Below are positions 54,562 through 63,246 of a stretch of DNA of 64,000 nt, piece after piece. Position 1 is the stretch's first letter, and every line of letters starts with the position of its first letter. The stretch spans positions 264,093 to 328,092 of the forward strand of contig JAIQET010000001.1 of assembly GCA_020073645.1 (NCBI GenBank), written 5' to 3'. A program made the translations under genes and the position numbers. The notes beneath the pieces were generated by a model. The model was given only the letters and a program-made list of their open reading frames with translations. It was not told where the DNA came from and did no database searches. The stretch comes from Terriglobia bacterium (GTDB lineage Bacteria > Acidobacteriota > Terriglobia > Terriglobales > Acidobacteriaceae).

Positions 54562-54892
54562 GATGGCAATCCGGCGACGACAGATGCGGGTGCCGCGATT
54601 CTAGCAGTTTTCCGCGCCGGCGCAGGACCCGGTGTTCAGAAACCTGAACGTCCCGAAAGGGGACTTCGTCAAATCGGGAACTTGTCACCACGATTGTGTT
54701 CAGTTCCCCTTGCGGAAATGATGGCGTCCCCCCAAGCGAGCGTTGTAGTTTGGGGGCGTACACGTGGAGGTGAATGGTCCGCGACAACGGACACTTGCCT
54801 GCACGAAGAACTGTGGTGGGCCAACTCGGTCCTCGTCCAGTTCCCCCTCTTCGATTTGCAGGCTCGTTTCCTCACCTCTCGGGAGATCTCCT
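54562..54892. other. 331-bp divergent regulatory region, no gene
   Basis: This gap separates dinB and the TolB-like lipoprotein gene, so both promoters should be here. Besides the palindrome listed separately, a GTTCAG half-site recurs at 54698-54703. No coding sequence seen. Confidence 0.6.
54634..54649. promoter_or_regulatory. Candidate SOS (LexA-type) operator upstream of dinB
   Basis: A perfect 6-4-6 palindrome GTTCAG-AAAC-CTGAAC lies 73 bp before the dinB start. dinB is LexA-regulated in many bacteria, and LexA boxes of several phyla contain GTTC or GAAC half-sites. The link is inferred. Confidence 0.4.
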
Positions 54893-55900
54893 ATGCGGAA
54901 GGTTCTGTTCTTCTCCGTTCTTCTCATCTTCGTGGGTATAGCACTGGTCAACTGCGGGGACAACGGCACCAGCGTTCCAAAACAGTTCGCATTCATTCGC
55001 GCGGCGGCCGGCAGTTCCCTCAGCTCTGTTTCGGCTCAGGAGCGGCATTTCCAGATGGAGCATTCCCTGAGAACTCCCCGGATGCATCAGGGCGTGGGGC
55101 TGAAGCACTGGACCAACGATCTTAGCGCCGGAGACGATTCGGTGGTTTTGATGAACACCGACGGTACCGGCGAACTGGTCATCGCCCCGCAAATGGGCTG
55201 GTTCGAAGCTGTTCAGGAATCCGCTGACACCATGAAGGGTGTGGGCACCGCCCAGGACAGCAACGGTAACTACCAGGTCATCTTTGTTGACTTGGCCGAC
55301 AAGAAAAACCCGGTGGCGACAGAAATCACGACGGATGCCGAGTATCACTGGTCTCCTCAGCTATCTTGGGACGGCACAAAGGTCGTTTTTGTAAAAACCG
55401 CCAACGAGATGGGGGGACAGGCGGTGATCATGCCGACCTCCGGCAGCCACACCGAAACTGTGATCTCCACTCCCTTCTGGGTGAGCTACCCCTCTTTCAC
55501 GCCGAATGGCAAGATTGTTTTCGAAGAAGAGACTAATGACACCATCAACATCATGAACCAGGATGGCACCGGCAACACCCGGCTGACCAACGCCGATCAC
55601 GCGTACTTCGATGAATGCCCATCTGTCTCGCCAGACGGAAAGACCATCGTGTTCAGCCGCTACCCGACCCAGGGAACTTACGCCGAAGACATTTGGACGG
55701 TCAACATCGACGGTACCAACCCCAAGCAGCTCACTACGGACGGAATGAGCTGGGATCCGATGTTCGTGAAAGACAAGATTGTCTTCGTCTCCTGGCGTGA
55801 CAACGCAAGTGGTAACGAGGTTTACAGCATGAACCTCGACGGAACGAACCAGAAGCGACTCACCAACAATAATGTGAATGAGTACTTCGACGATTGGTAG
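54893..55900 (+). CDS. TolB-like propeller lipoprotein
   Basis: A 335-residue lipoprotein: lipobox ALVNC (Cys21), then PD40-type propeller repeats (WSPQLSWDGTKVVFVKTANE, YPSFTPNGKIVFEEETND, ECPSVSPDGKTIVFSRYP, DPMFVKDKIVFVSWRDN, EVYSMNLDGTNQKRL). Paralogue-like to 39573 in fold only. Possibly a surface or periplasmic binding protein. ATG 54893 starts the signal; GGGAGATC is upstream. A terminator follows ~125 bp after the stop. Confidence 0.83.
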   Translation: MRKVLFFSVLLIFVGIALVNCGDNGTSVPKQFAFIRAAAGSSLSSVSAQERHFQMEHSLRTPRMHQGVGLKHWTNDLSAGDDSVVLMNTDGTGELVIAPQMGWFEAVQESADTMKGVGTAQDSNGNYQVIFVDLADKKNPVATEITTDAEYHWSPQLSWDGTKVVFVKTANEMGGQAVIMPTSGSHTETVISTPFWVSYPSFTPNGKIVFEEETNDTINIMNQDGTGNTRLTNADHAYFDECPSVSPDGKTIVFSRYPTQGTYAEDIWTVNIDGTNPKQLTTDGMSWDPMFVKDKIVFVSWRDNASGNEVYSMNLDGTNQKRLTNNNVNEYFDDW

Positions 55901-56024
55901 ACACAGAGGCGAGTCGAAGCTCGATCGAAGGTACATTCGGGACGAACAGGAATAGGCCATGTCGGGTCCCAGCACAAAAGGCCCGGACTGGTCTTCCCAC
56001 AGTGATCACACGTTTTAACTGGAC

Positions 56025-56057
56025 AGGCGCTGCCGCGAGGCAGCGCTTCATCTTTTT
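56025..56057 (+). terminator. Rho-independent terminator
   Basis: Stem 56025-56034 with 56039-56048 (one G-T pair), loop GCGA, then CATCTTTTT. It serves the TolB-like lipoprotein gene and stands before the convergent glgA end. Confidence 0.82.
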
Positions 56058-56070
56058 CGGTGGTTGCGCT

Positions 56071-57537
56071 CTAGGCCGGCACCGCAATGGCCCGTGCCTG
56101 TCGAATCCGTTCGTAAATCCGGACGTATTCCCTGGCCGAAGCGTTCCAGGAAAAATCCTTGGCCATGCCGTTGCGCATCAGTACCTGCCAGGAACCCCGG
56201 TCACGGAAGGCCTGCAGCGCCTGCCTGATGGTGAGCAGCAGCGCTTCCCCACTGTACTCAGAGAACTTGAAGCCAGTTCCCTTCCCGGTGCGCGCGTCCC
56301 AGGGCTCGATGGTATCGTCCAGACCGCCGGTGGCGCGCACCACGGGTACCGTGCCGTATTTCAGGCTGTAGATCTGGTTCAACCCGCAGGGCTCGTACCG
56401 GGAGGGCATCAGGAACATGTCGCTGCCGGCTTCGATCTTGTGCGCCAGGGCGTTGTCGTACGCTACCTTGACCGCGATCTTTTGTGGGAACTGTTTCTGC
56501 AGACGCAGGAACATTTCCTCATATTGCTTGTCGCCATTGCCCAGGGCCACCACGATCATCTGCTCGCGCGCCAGGCGATCCATGACCTGCGCGATGAGGT
56601 CGAATCCCTTTTGCGCCGCAAAGCGGGAGACGATACCGATCACGGGCAGGCGGAGGTCAGCATGGGTCACACCGAAAGCGGCGAGCAGATCCTGCTTGCA
56701 CTTGGCCTTGCCACTCAGGTCCTCCGGCGAATACCGCCCCACGATGAATTTGTCGGTCTGCGGGCTCCACTCGTCATAGTCCACGCCGTTGAGAATGCCG
56801 GTCACGGTCGCGGCCCGGTCACGCAACACCCCTTCCAGGCCGAAACCGAATTCCGTGGTCTGGATTTCCTGGCTGTACTTGCGGCTGACCGTGGTGATGA
56901 AGTCGGAGTACGCCAGCGCTCCCTTGAGGAAGTTCACATTGCCGAAGAACTCCATCTTGGAGATGGTGAACAGGTCCCAGGGCAGCGTCAGCAGCGGCAG
57001 GGTGTCGGGCGGAAACAGGCCCTGGTATCCCATGTTGTGGATGGTGAACACGCTCGCCACATCGCGGAAGGCTGGGTCTTCGGCGTATTGCGTGCGCAAC
57101 AGGATCGGCACCAGCGCCGACTGCCAGTCGTGACAGTGGAACGCGTGCGGCACGCCCAGAATCTTGGTGGCTTCCAGCACTGCCCGGGAGAACAAGGCAA
57201 AGCGTTCGGCATTGTCGGGGTAGTCTCCCGACGAGGTGCCGTACAGGGCCTCGCGATCGAAATAGGGCGGATAGTCCACGAAGTAAAAGCGCACCCCGGA
57301 AGCGTGGTTGCCCCCGCTGACCACGGAACAGAAACGGTAGCGGTCGTCGAAGGGCACGGTGATGCTGCGCACCACAGTCTGGGGATCGGTCAGCCTGGTC
57401 TGGCGGTAGCGGGGCAGGTAAACGCTGACCTGATGCCCCAGGGCAACCAGCGCCCGCGGCAGGGCGCCGACCACGTCCGCCAATCCCCCGGTTTTCGAAA
57501 ACGGCACACACTCCGACGCCACGAAGGCAATATGCAT
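56071..57537 (-). CDS. glgA: Glycogen synthase (ADP-glucose type, GT5)
   Basis: A 488-residue GT5 enzyme adding glucose to the glycogen chain. The ADP-glucose-binding KTGGL is at residues 15-19 (ECVPFSKTGGLADVV); HCHDWQSALVP, FTIHNMGYQG, GVDYDEWSPQTD and the C-terminal PSRYEPCGLNQIYSLKYGTVPVVRATGGLDD (split) are all standard. Start 57537 (MHIAFVASE) fits the family, with AGGAT upstream. No other glg genes are adjacent. Confidence 0.95.
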   Translation of the reverse strand: MHIAFVASECVPFSKTGGLADVVGALPRALVALGHQVSVYLPRYRQTRLTDPQTVVRSITVPFDDRYRFCSVVSGGNHASGVRFYFVDYPPYFDREALYGTSSGDYPDNAERFALFSRAVLEATKILGVPHAFHCHDWQSALVPILLRTQYAEDPAFRDVASVFTIHNMGYQGLFPPDTLPLLTLPWDLFTISKMEFFGNVNFLKGALAYSDFITTVSRKYSQEIQTTEFGFGLEGVLRDRAATVTGILNGVDYDEWSPQTDKFIVGRYSPEDLSGKAKCKQDLLAAFGVTHADLRLPVIGIVSRFAAQKGFDLIAQVMDRLAREQMIVVALGNGDKQYEEMFLRLQKQFPQKIAVKVAYDNALAHKIEAGSDMFLMPSRYEPCGLNQIYSLKYGTVPVVRATGGLDDTIEPWDARTGKGTGFKFSEYSGEALLLTIRQALQAFRDRGSWQVLMRNGMAKDFSWNASAREYVRIYERIRQARAIAVPA

Positions 57538-57650
57538 GAAGACCGATCCTCCAAAGTGCACGTTTCCCGGCGCGCAAGCTATCATAGGAATGTGCCGCTG
57601 ACGGCACACCTCGCCTGCGCAGCTCTCGCGGGATGAACTCGTCAGTCTAA

Positions 57651-58529
57651 ATGCCGGGAAGAAAGAGGGTCAACGTGCCAAAGGTCTCTACCTCACGGCC
57701 CAGCCGCCCCAAGCCCAAGCTGGGCCAGCATTACCTGGTGCAGGACTCCGCGGCCCTGCGCATTGTCGAAGCGCTGGGCGACAATTCGCAAAGCACCGTC
57801 CTGGAAATCGGCCCCGGGCGCGGTGCCCTGACTTCCCTGCTGGCCAAACGCGCGCGCCGCCTCATTGCTATCGAACTAGACCGGGTATTGGCCGCGCAAC
57901 TGCGTATGCATTTTGCCCTGGCGCCGAATGTGGAGATCATTGAAGGTGACATCCTGGCTATCGATTTTCACACTCTGTTCGGGCCCAAGCCGGGAAGCAC
58001 CCGCCCGGGAATGGAGATCGCCCCGGAGCGTGTGCGCGTGGTCGGCAATCTCCCCTACTACATCACGTCCGACATCCTGCTGCGGCTGTTTGAGTATCGC
58101 CAATACTTCGAAACCATCGTGATCATGGTGCAGCGCGAGGTCGCCGACCGGCTGGCAGCACCGCCCGGAGGCAGCGAGTACGGCCTTCTGTCGGCGACGA
58201 CCCAGCTTTACGCCAAAGTGGAGACCCTGTTCACACTGCCGCCGGGAGCGTTTTCGCCTCCGCCCAAGGTGCAGTCCACCGTGGTCCGGCTCACCATGGC
58301 CCCGCGGGTGGAGAGCCTGCGCGTGGCCGAGGAGGGTTTCGTGGACTTCCTGAAGCTGTCCTTCGGACAGAAGCGCAAGACTCTTTGGAATAACCTTAAA
58401 TCGCAGTACCAGCCGCAAGCCCTGCGCGCGGCGCTGGACAAATCCGGAGTAAAGCCCAACCTGCGCGCCGAGGCCTTGTCGCTGGAGAAAAGCGCGGCCT
58501 TGTTCCGCGCATTAACGGATGCTCGTTAG
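57651..58529 (+). CDS. rsmA: 16S rRNA (adenine1518/1519-N6)-dimethyltransferase
   Basis: A 292-residue KsgA/RsmA enzyme that dimethylates two adjacent adenines in helix 45. It shows LGQHYLVQDSAALRIVEA, SAM motif LEIGPGRGALTSLL, EGDILAIDF and the catalytic NLPYYITSDILL (Asn133). The C-terminal domain (LSFGQKRKTLWNNL) is complete. An N-terminal basic tail of ~22 residues precedes the family start. Possibly coupled with the Memo gene 68 bp downstream. Confidence 0.95.
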   Translation: MPGRKRVNVPKVSTSRPSRPKPKLGQHYLVQDSAALRIVEALGDNSQSTVLEIGPGRGALTSLLAKRARRLIAIELDRVLAAQLRMHFALAPNVEIIEGDILAIDFHTLFGPKPGSTRPGMEIAPERVRVVGNLPYYITSDILLRLFEYRQYFETIVIMVQREVADRLAAPPGGSEYGLLSATTQLYAKVETLFTLPPGAFSPPPKVQSTVVRLTMAPRVESLRVAEEGFVDFLKLSFGQKRKTLWNNLKSQYQPQALRAALDKSGVKPNLRAEALSLEKSAALFRALTDAR

Positions 58530-58597
58530 CCGTTGCTCGTTCGTCGCTGGCCGTTGCTTTGGTCTGGCCACGGCGAACGCCCATAGCGAGGTGCCTT

Positions 58598-59410
58598 ATG
58601 AGCACGACCGTACGCCATCCGGCTGTCGCCGGACGCTTCTATCCTCAAAATCCCAATGTCCTGCTGGCCGACGTGCAGTCGTATCTCTCGCCATCGCAGG
58701 AGGCTGTTTCTGCGTTTGGCTGCGTGGTGCCGCACGCCGGCTACATGTACTCCGGGCACGTTGCCGGCGCGGTCTTTGCCCGGCTGGAGATCCCGCGGCG
58801 TTGCATCCTGCTGTGTCCCAACCATACCGGCATGGGACATCCCGTCTCCATCATGAGCGCTGGCGCCTGGGAAACGCCGCTGGGTTCGGTGCCAATCGAC
58901 TCCGAGCTGGCGGACACCCTCAAGCAACAATTCCCGCTGCTTACCGAGGACGCCGCGGCACACCGCAGCGAACATGCTGTCGAGGTCGAGTTGCCGTTTC
59001 TGCAAGCGCGCAGGCCGCATTTCAGCTTCGTCCCCATTGCGCTGGGCACCGGCCAGTTCGAGGTCTTGCAGGCGCTGGGGGAAGCCATTGGTGGTGTGGT
59101 CGAGGCCCAGAGCGAAGCCGTGTTGATCATCGCCTCCAGCGACATGAACCATTACGAGAACGACAAGGTGACGCGGGAGAAGGACCACAAGGCCATCGAA
59201 CGCATCCTGGCGCTGGATGCCCGCGGGCTGTTCGACGTGGTGGTGAAGGAAGACATCAGCATGTGCGGATTCGGTCCGACGGTGGCCATGCTGACCGCCG
59301 CCGTGCAACTGGGCGCCACCCGCGCCGAACTGGTGCGCTATGCGACCTCCGGCGACGTCTCCGGCGACCGCAATATGGTGGTGGGGTATGCGGGGGTGAT
59401 GGTGCGGTGA
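58598..59410 (+). CDS. Memo-family protein (AmmeMemoRadiSam system protein B)
   Basis: A 270-residue Memo-like protein. Conserved blocks: VRHPAVAGRFYPQNP at the N-terminus, VVPHAGYMYSGHVAGAVFARL with the first metal His, CPNHTGMG, SEHAVEVELPFLQ and IIASSDMNHYEND. The fold relates to extradiol dioxygenases. AmmeMemo partners (AMMECR1 and a radical SAM protein) usually sit beside it, but are not seen here. ATG 58598 fits the family. It is the last gene before the mosaic region. Confidence 0.88.
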   Translation: MSTTVRHPAVAGRFYPQNPNVLLADVQSYLSPSQEAVSAFGCVVPHAGYMYSGHVAGAVFARLEIPRRCILLCPNHTGMGHPVSIMSAGAWETPLGSVPIDSELADTLKQQFPLLTEDAAAHRSEHAVEVELPFLQARRPHFSFVPIALGTGQFEVLQALGEAIGGVVEAQSEAVLIIASSDMNHYENDKVTREKDHKAIERILALDARGLFDVVVKEDISMCGFGPTVAMLTAAVQLGATRAELVRYATSGDVSGDRNMVVGYAGVMVR

Positions 59411-59927
59411 GGGCGGTAGCGGCGGCGTGCTGTGGGCCAGGGGATAGATATCTTGAGAAAAAAAATTTTAGTCAAAATCCGGGAAACAAACGGGTTACGG
59501 GCGCTAGATCTCGCAAAATCCGGCATCCATTGGAGTTAGCCGCAAAATCGGGAGCCGAAAGGACTTAGCTTGGCCTGAGCGAGAGGCAAGGGGGAGGATG
59601 GAGAAACAGGGGACTGGCGAGGGGGGCGGGAACGAAGAGATTGTGGCGCTTGCTGCCTTTGAGCTATTCATTTTTTCTTACCATCTACTTAAAGCATAGC
59701 AGATCGGGCAGGGGAAATGGGACATGGATGGGGAGTTTTTATTGGCAATGGGATGAGGGAGTTAGGGCAGGTGGAAGGGTTTTGGGGGCTTGACAGCGGC
59801 ATGGCGGGGCGCCCCAGCCGGGTGCCGTGCCCGCAGCCCCCCGCCCAAGCTGAGCTTGGACGGGTCACCCCTCGAGAGTAATCCCGGCGCAGTCGCCCGG
59901 GCCACCCGTCCCGGGACCTGCGATGAA
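59411..59927. other. 517-bp region without a gene
   Basis: The first part is A/T-richer (aaaaaaaaattttag) with CGCAAAATC repeats at ~59514 and ~59541; the second (59760-59920) is extremely GC-rich with inverted GC blocks. No coding frame is convincing. It marks the transition to the mosaic end of the window. Confidence 0.6.
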
Positions 59928-60359
59928 CTAGCCGGCCCGCTTGCTGGTGGCTCGCCGGGGCTTCGGCTTGGGCTTCGGCTTGGGCTTCGGCTTGGGCTTG
60001 CCCTTGAGATTGAGCGCCACGGCAGCGCGGATGAGATCCTGCAAGGCCGCCTCATCGAGCGTGTCGCCTTCGTGGATGTCGATGGCGCGCCTGACATTCC
60101 CCTCGAGGCTGGAGTTGAATAGACCGGAAGGGTCCTGCAACGCAGCTCCCTTGGCGAATGTCATCTTGACGACGTTCTTGTACGTCTCTCCCGTGCAGAC
60201 GATGCCGCCGTGGGAGAAGACGGCAGTCCCCGGCGATGACGGCTTGACCCACTTCCACTCTTCGACGATCTCAGGGTCTGCCTGGTGTATGATGTCACGC
60301 ACTTTCGCGAGCGTCTTCCCGCGCCAGTCCCCAAGTTGCTTGATCTTCTGGTCGATGAA
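59928..60359 (-). pseudogene. DUF1801 protein, truncated at its 5' end, with a Lys-Pro repeat tail
   Basis: The DUF1801 core is clear: QLGDWRGKTLAKVRDIIHQADPEIVEEWKWV (split), GIVCTGETYKNVVKMTFAKGA, GLFNSSLEGNVRRAIDIHEGD. Similarity reaches back to codon FIDQK at 60357, but no start codon exists there and a stop lies a few codons further up in frame; only GTG 60302 could start a shorter product. So the 5' end is missing. The C-terminus has seven KP dipeptides encoded by an 12-nt repeat (GGCTTGGGCTTC). A head-to-head broken DUF3800 gene begins at the same point. Confidence 0.72.
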
Positions 60360-60360
60360 T

Positions 60361-60666
60361 GCAGAGGCTTTTGAGGAGGGCGATGTTGGTGCGGGTCAGT
60401 TGTCGGATTTCGTTAATGCGAACACTGGTCATCGACCATCGTTCCGAAAAAAGGCACTGCCACCTCTGCAAGCTGCGGATTTTGCAGCATACGAGGTGCT
60501 CAAGGTCTATAAGGCGATTCTCGTAGATACCGACAAGATGTTTGAAAAAATACGCGCGCCTTTGCGCCGGTTGCACGAAATCAACAACTTTTGGGCGCAA
60601 TTCCGCCAAGAGGATCTACGCGTCCTATGTCGCACCCACGATGTAGAGCGGCGCACGAGACACTGA
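60361..60666 (+). pseudogene. C-terminal remnant of a DUF3800 gene
   Basis: The frame reads EEGDVGAGQLSDFVN, then PPLQAADFAAYEVLK and LRRLHEINNFWAQF, which match the end of DUF3800 proteins (a conserved LQAADF with catalytic-type Asp). The first ~150 residues are absent and upstream sequence belongs to the DUF1801 gene on the other strand. The fragment is non-functional as it stands. Confidence 0.6.
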
Positions 60667-60729
60667 GTTTATCGACGCTGACGCTCGCGCTCGATCAAGA
60701 TTGCTTTAACTGATAGTCCCGGATGCGGA

Positions 60730-60756
60730 AGCGCCCTTGAGGGGTTCAAGGGCGCT
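60730..60756. repeat. Perfect 11-bp hairpin
   Basis: AGCGCCCTTGA (60730-60740), loop GGGGT, TCAAGGGCGCT (60746-60756). There is no T-run on either side, so it is not a classic terminator. It follows the DUF3800 remnant. Confidence 0.7.
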
Positions 60757-60878
60757 GTGCGGTTGAACCGGCCTGCCAGTGCCGCCGGTTGCGTTGTCGT
60801 TGGGAACTAGCTGACCCCACCTTACAAGCTCCCTCCAAAGCTGGCAAGCCACTGAGCGATTTCAGGCTAGAAAATCGC

Positions 60879-61274
60879 ATGGACAGGTGTACGACAATGG
60901 GCGCAACAGGTGATCAGTTCTGGGCGAAAAAGACCGCTCTCGACGAGATAACCAAGCGTGTGAAGGTGCAGATGAAGCGCCTAGCTACTGCGAATGAAGC
61001 GTTGAACGGCGTGGTTTATGTCGCCGCTGGATCGGGTTGGCAGTGGACGAGAATTGAAGGACTCGGACAATACCCTAGCTACTTGGCCAAGGCTGACCGC
61101 ATGGTCGCGCAGTGGCCCACCGCCGACGAAGTGGCCGCTTTACTTACCGCATGGCATCAAGCTGATCAGGCGTATCGGATTGCTTGGGATCAAATGACGC
61201 AGACTGAGAAAGAACAGATGCTGATCCACCGCCCTTCAGAGCGCAATGCTCCGGATCCCCTGAAACGTGCCTAA
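60879..61274 (+). CDS. Hypothetical protein
   Basis: A 131-residue soluble protein rich in helix formers (AKKTALDEITKRVKVQMKRL, VAALLTAWHQADQAYRIAWDQM). No family recognised. The start could be ATG 60879 or ATG 60897; the frame is open to 60789 but without support. It is the only gene-length frame in this part of the mosaic region. Confidence 0.5.
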   Translation: MDRCTTMGATGDQFWAKKTALDEITKRVKVQMKRLATANEALNGVVYVAAGSGWQWTRIEGLGQYPSYLAKADRMVAQWPTADEVAALLTAWHQADQAYRIAWDQMTQTEKEQMLIHRPSERNAPDPLKRA

Positions 61275-61428
61275 ACTTCGCTGAGGAACTGTCGCTATAC
61301 ATTTCCGCGCCATCCGGGAGCCGAAGATATAGCTCTTCGCCGGTAAGCTTTTCAGCGAGAGCGCCAACAGCGTCGATAAGCATGAAGAGGAGTTCTCGGT
61401 CAGTGAGCGTACGATTTTGTTGCAACAC
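61144..61428 (-). CDS. Possible small protein of unknown function
   Basis: 94 codons; the N-terminal half looks protein-like (LTDRELLFMLIDAVGALAEKLTGEELYLRL). The C-terminal half overlaps the end of the hypothetical gene on the other strand, so at most the upstream part is real, or this is another broken gene. Confidence 0.3.
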   Translation of the reverse strand: MLQQNRTLTDRELLFMLIDAVGALAEKLTGEELYLRLPDGAEMYSDSSSAKFRHVSGDPEHCALKGGGSASVLSQSASFDPKQSDTPDQLDAMR

Positions 61429-61708
61429 ACGTCCACCTGCGCTATTTAATTTTCATAGCGCAGGATGCGCAGAGTCGTATGGAAGTGACGGTCAGGCCTC
61501 TGCCAAGGTCAGCCGTCTGTGCTGCGCTCAGTCTTCGAGGAACGGAAAAGCGGCTTGACCAGGCGCTTGAACTTTTCGGGGTCGGCCTTTTCCAGTTCGC
61601 GCCATTAGCGCTCGTTTTCAGTGCGCCTTTTCTCGCTTACGGGCTTTTGCCGTTTCTATTTCTTTCACCCCACACTCGAAGCATAACGCCTTCAGATCGG
61701 CACTTCTA

Positions 61709-61815
61709 CTAAGCGCACGTCGTAATCAGGTCGGCGAACATTTGCTCGTTTTTCGGGTTGTTGAAGCGGAACGAGAACTCGTTCAGCCAGGCAGGATATT
61801 CATGTGCTACTTTAG
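61709..61815 (-). mobile_element. C-terminal remnant of an IS1595/ISXO2-type transposase
   Basis: The minus strand encodes KVAHEYPAWLNEFSFRFNN and then EQMFADLITTC and a stop, resembling the last helix of IS1595-family DDE transposases (YLxEFxFRFN). The rest of the element is absent; upstream sequence belongs to the 82-bp repeat. Confidence 0.55.
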
Positions 61816-61869
61816 ATTCGTGCGGATCGGGTCGGGGCCGCGCTTTGCCTTCGGCGAGGGCGGCTTGCA
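61788..61869. repeat. 82-bp direct repeat, copy 1
   Basis: 77 of 82 positions match copy 2 at 62604-62685. It includes the last codons of the TPR gene found intact at copy 2 (reading PSPKAKRGPDPIRTNLK on the minus strand) and a few bases beyond the stop. Confidence 0.88.
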
Positions 61870-61959
61870 GCGGGCGCGGATGCTCGAGCGGCTTGCCAAC
61901 CCGTGAGTTTAGGCGTATATCCGCTGTATATCCCTGGAAGGAAAGCAAGAGGTCAAGTT

Positions 61960-62199
61960 TTGCGCTCGCGGATTGCAAAATGGGGCAACAGTCTCGGGGT
62001 TCGAATCCCAAAGACCCTCGCAAAGGAACTCGGACTCGATGAGGGCGCGAGCGTGGAGGTCAAGGTCTCCGGGCGAAACCTGGTAGTTGCTCCGGCGCGC
62101 CCTGAATACAGCCTGAACGATCTGGTGGCCGGGATCACGCCGAAGAACCGTCACGGGGAAACTGACTGGGGCTCGCCGGTTGGTAGCGAAAGCTGGTGA
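61960..62199 (+). CDS. MazE-type antitoxin (SpoVT/AbrB domain)
   Basis: A 79-residue protein with the AbrB swapped-hairpin signature IAKWGNSLGVRIPKTLAKELGL and VEVKVSGRNLVVAP, and a toxin-binding tail ending DWGSPVGSESW. The start is TTG 61960 (AAGAGG just upstream); no ATG fits. Its stop overlaps the toxin GTG (GTGA), the classic MazEF arrangement. Confidence 0.85.
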   Translation: MRSRIAKWGNSLGVRIPKTLAKELGLDEGASVEVKVSGRNLVVAPARPEYSLNDLVAGITPKNRHGETDWGSPVGSESW

Positions 62200-62540
62200 G
62201 CGCGGCGCGCTACGTTCCCGAGCGTGGCGATCTTGTCTGGCTCACGTTCGATCCCAAAGCCGGCCACGAGCAGGCCGGACGCCGGCCAGCTCTGGTGCTA
62301 TCTCCCGCGGCTTACAACCGCCGCGCGAAGCTGGCGCTCGTCTGTCCGATTACAAATCAAGCGAAGGGTTATCCCTTCGAGGTCGCCCTCCCAGAAGGTT
62401 CGCCCATTTCCGGCGCGGTCCTCGCGGACCATGTAAAGAGCGCCGACTGGACCGCCCGCCGCGCACAGTTCGCGGCGAAGGCTCCCTCTGACGTGCTTGC
62501 CGATGTGACCGCCAAGCTGCGTTTGTTGCTGGGTCTATAG
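62196..62540 (+). CDS. MazF/PemK-type toxin (mRNA interferase)
   Basis: A 114-residue protein with YVPERGDLVWLTFDPKAGHEQAGRRPALVLS (split) at the N-terminus, as in ChpB/PemK toxins, then LVCPITNQAKGYPFEV and VLADHVKSADW. Predicted to cut mRNA. The start is GTG 62196, coupled to the antitoxin. The pair lies between two 82-bp direct repeats. Confidence 0.9.
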   Translation: MSAARYVPERGDLVWLTFDPKAGHEQAGRRPALVLSPAAYNRRAKLALVCPITNQAKGYPFEVALPEGSPISGAVLADHVKSADWTARRAQFAAKAPSDVLADVTAKLRLLLGL

Positions 62541-62603
62541 GTAAGTCGGGTCTCGCGGATATTCGACGACATCGACGCTCGCATGGGCGGACAGTTCCCG
62601 CAT

Positions 62604-62685
62604 CAGGCGGGATGTTCATGCGCTACTTTAGATTTGTGCGGATCGGCTCGGGGCCGCGCTTTGCCTTCGGCGAGGGCGGCTTGCG
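62604..62685. repeat. 82-bp direct repeat, copy 2
   Basis: Direct repeat of 61788-61869, 816 bp away. This copy contains the natural 3' end of the TPR gene on the minus strand. Confidence 0.88.
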
Positions 62686-63246
62686 GCCCAGCGCGCTCAG
62701 CGCGCGGCGGGCCGGGAAGTGTTGCGGGTCGAGCTCGAGCGCCCTTTCCAGGTACGCGACCGCGGATGCCGTCCTCTCCAGCTTAATGCAGCACGCGCCC
62801 ATCGCCGCCAGCAGGTCGGCCCGGTCTCCGGAAATCTCCCGCGCCCGGACCAGCGTCGCCAGGGTCTCCGAATAGCGACCCTCCGCCTGGTAGACCTCCC
62901 CCAGCAAGGCCAGCGCGCGCCCGCTGAACGGATCCAGCTTGAGCGCGTCCTGCAGCACGGAGTGCGCCGACCGGTACAGCCGGTTCGCGCGCAGCCCCGC
63001 CGCCGCATCCACCAGCCGGTTCGACTCCTCCGTAAGCCCGAACGACTCAACCTCCACCTCGATCCGATCGTGCGAAACGACGGCCTTGAGCACGCGGACC
63101 TCCTTGCCGAAGTAGTCGCGGAGCCGCTCGATCACGGAGTCGCCCAGTTGCTCGGGCGCAAGGAAGATTGCGCTGAGCGGCTCGCCCAGGTGATCGCCGC
63201 ATCGAATTACGATTGAACTCGGCCGGCGCATCTCAGACCCGCTCAT
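62623..63246 (-). CDS. TPR protein of unknown function
   Basis: A 207-residue protein. Residues ~10-75 form a small alpha/beta domain (IVIRCGDHLGEPLSAIF, YFGKEVRVLKAVVSHDRIEVEVESFG); ~80-185 hold three TPRs (AAGLRANRLYRSAHSVLQDAL, ALALLGEVYQAEGRYSETLATL, AAMGACCIKLERTASAVAYLERALELDP). The tail is basic and is shared with repeat copy 1. Its ATG overlaps the dGTPase stop by 14 bases, so the two are one operon. Confidence 0.78.
   Translation of the reverse strand: MSGSEMRRPSSIVIRCGDHLGEPLSAIFLAPEQLGDSVIERLRDYFGKEVRVLKAVVSHDRIEVEVESFGLTEESNRLVDAAAGLRANRLYRSAHSVLQDALKLDPFSGRALALLGEVYQAEGRYSETLATLVRAREISGDRADLLAAMGACCIKLERTASAVAYLERALELDPQHFPARRALSALGRKPPSPKAKRGPEPIRTNLK

Noticed and set aside
55894..57636. 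A 580-codon plus-strand open frame
   Set aside because: It is antisense to glgA and has no recognisable motif.
61994..62010. GGTTCGAATCCC, which looks like a tRNA T-arm
   Set aside because: It lies inside the mazE-like coding sequence (NSLGVRIPK) and no acceptor, D or anticodon arms fit around it.
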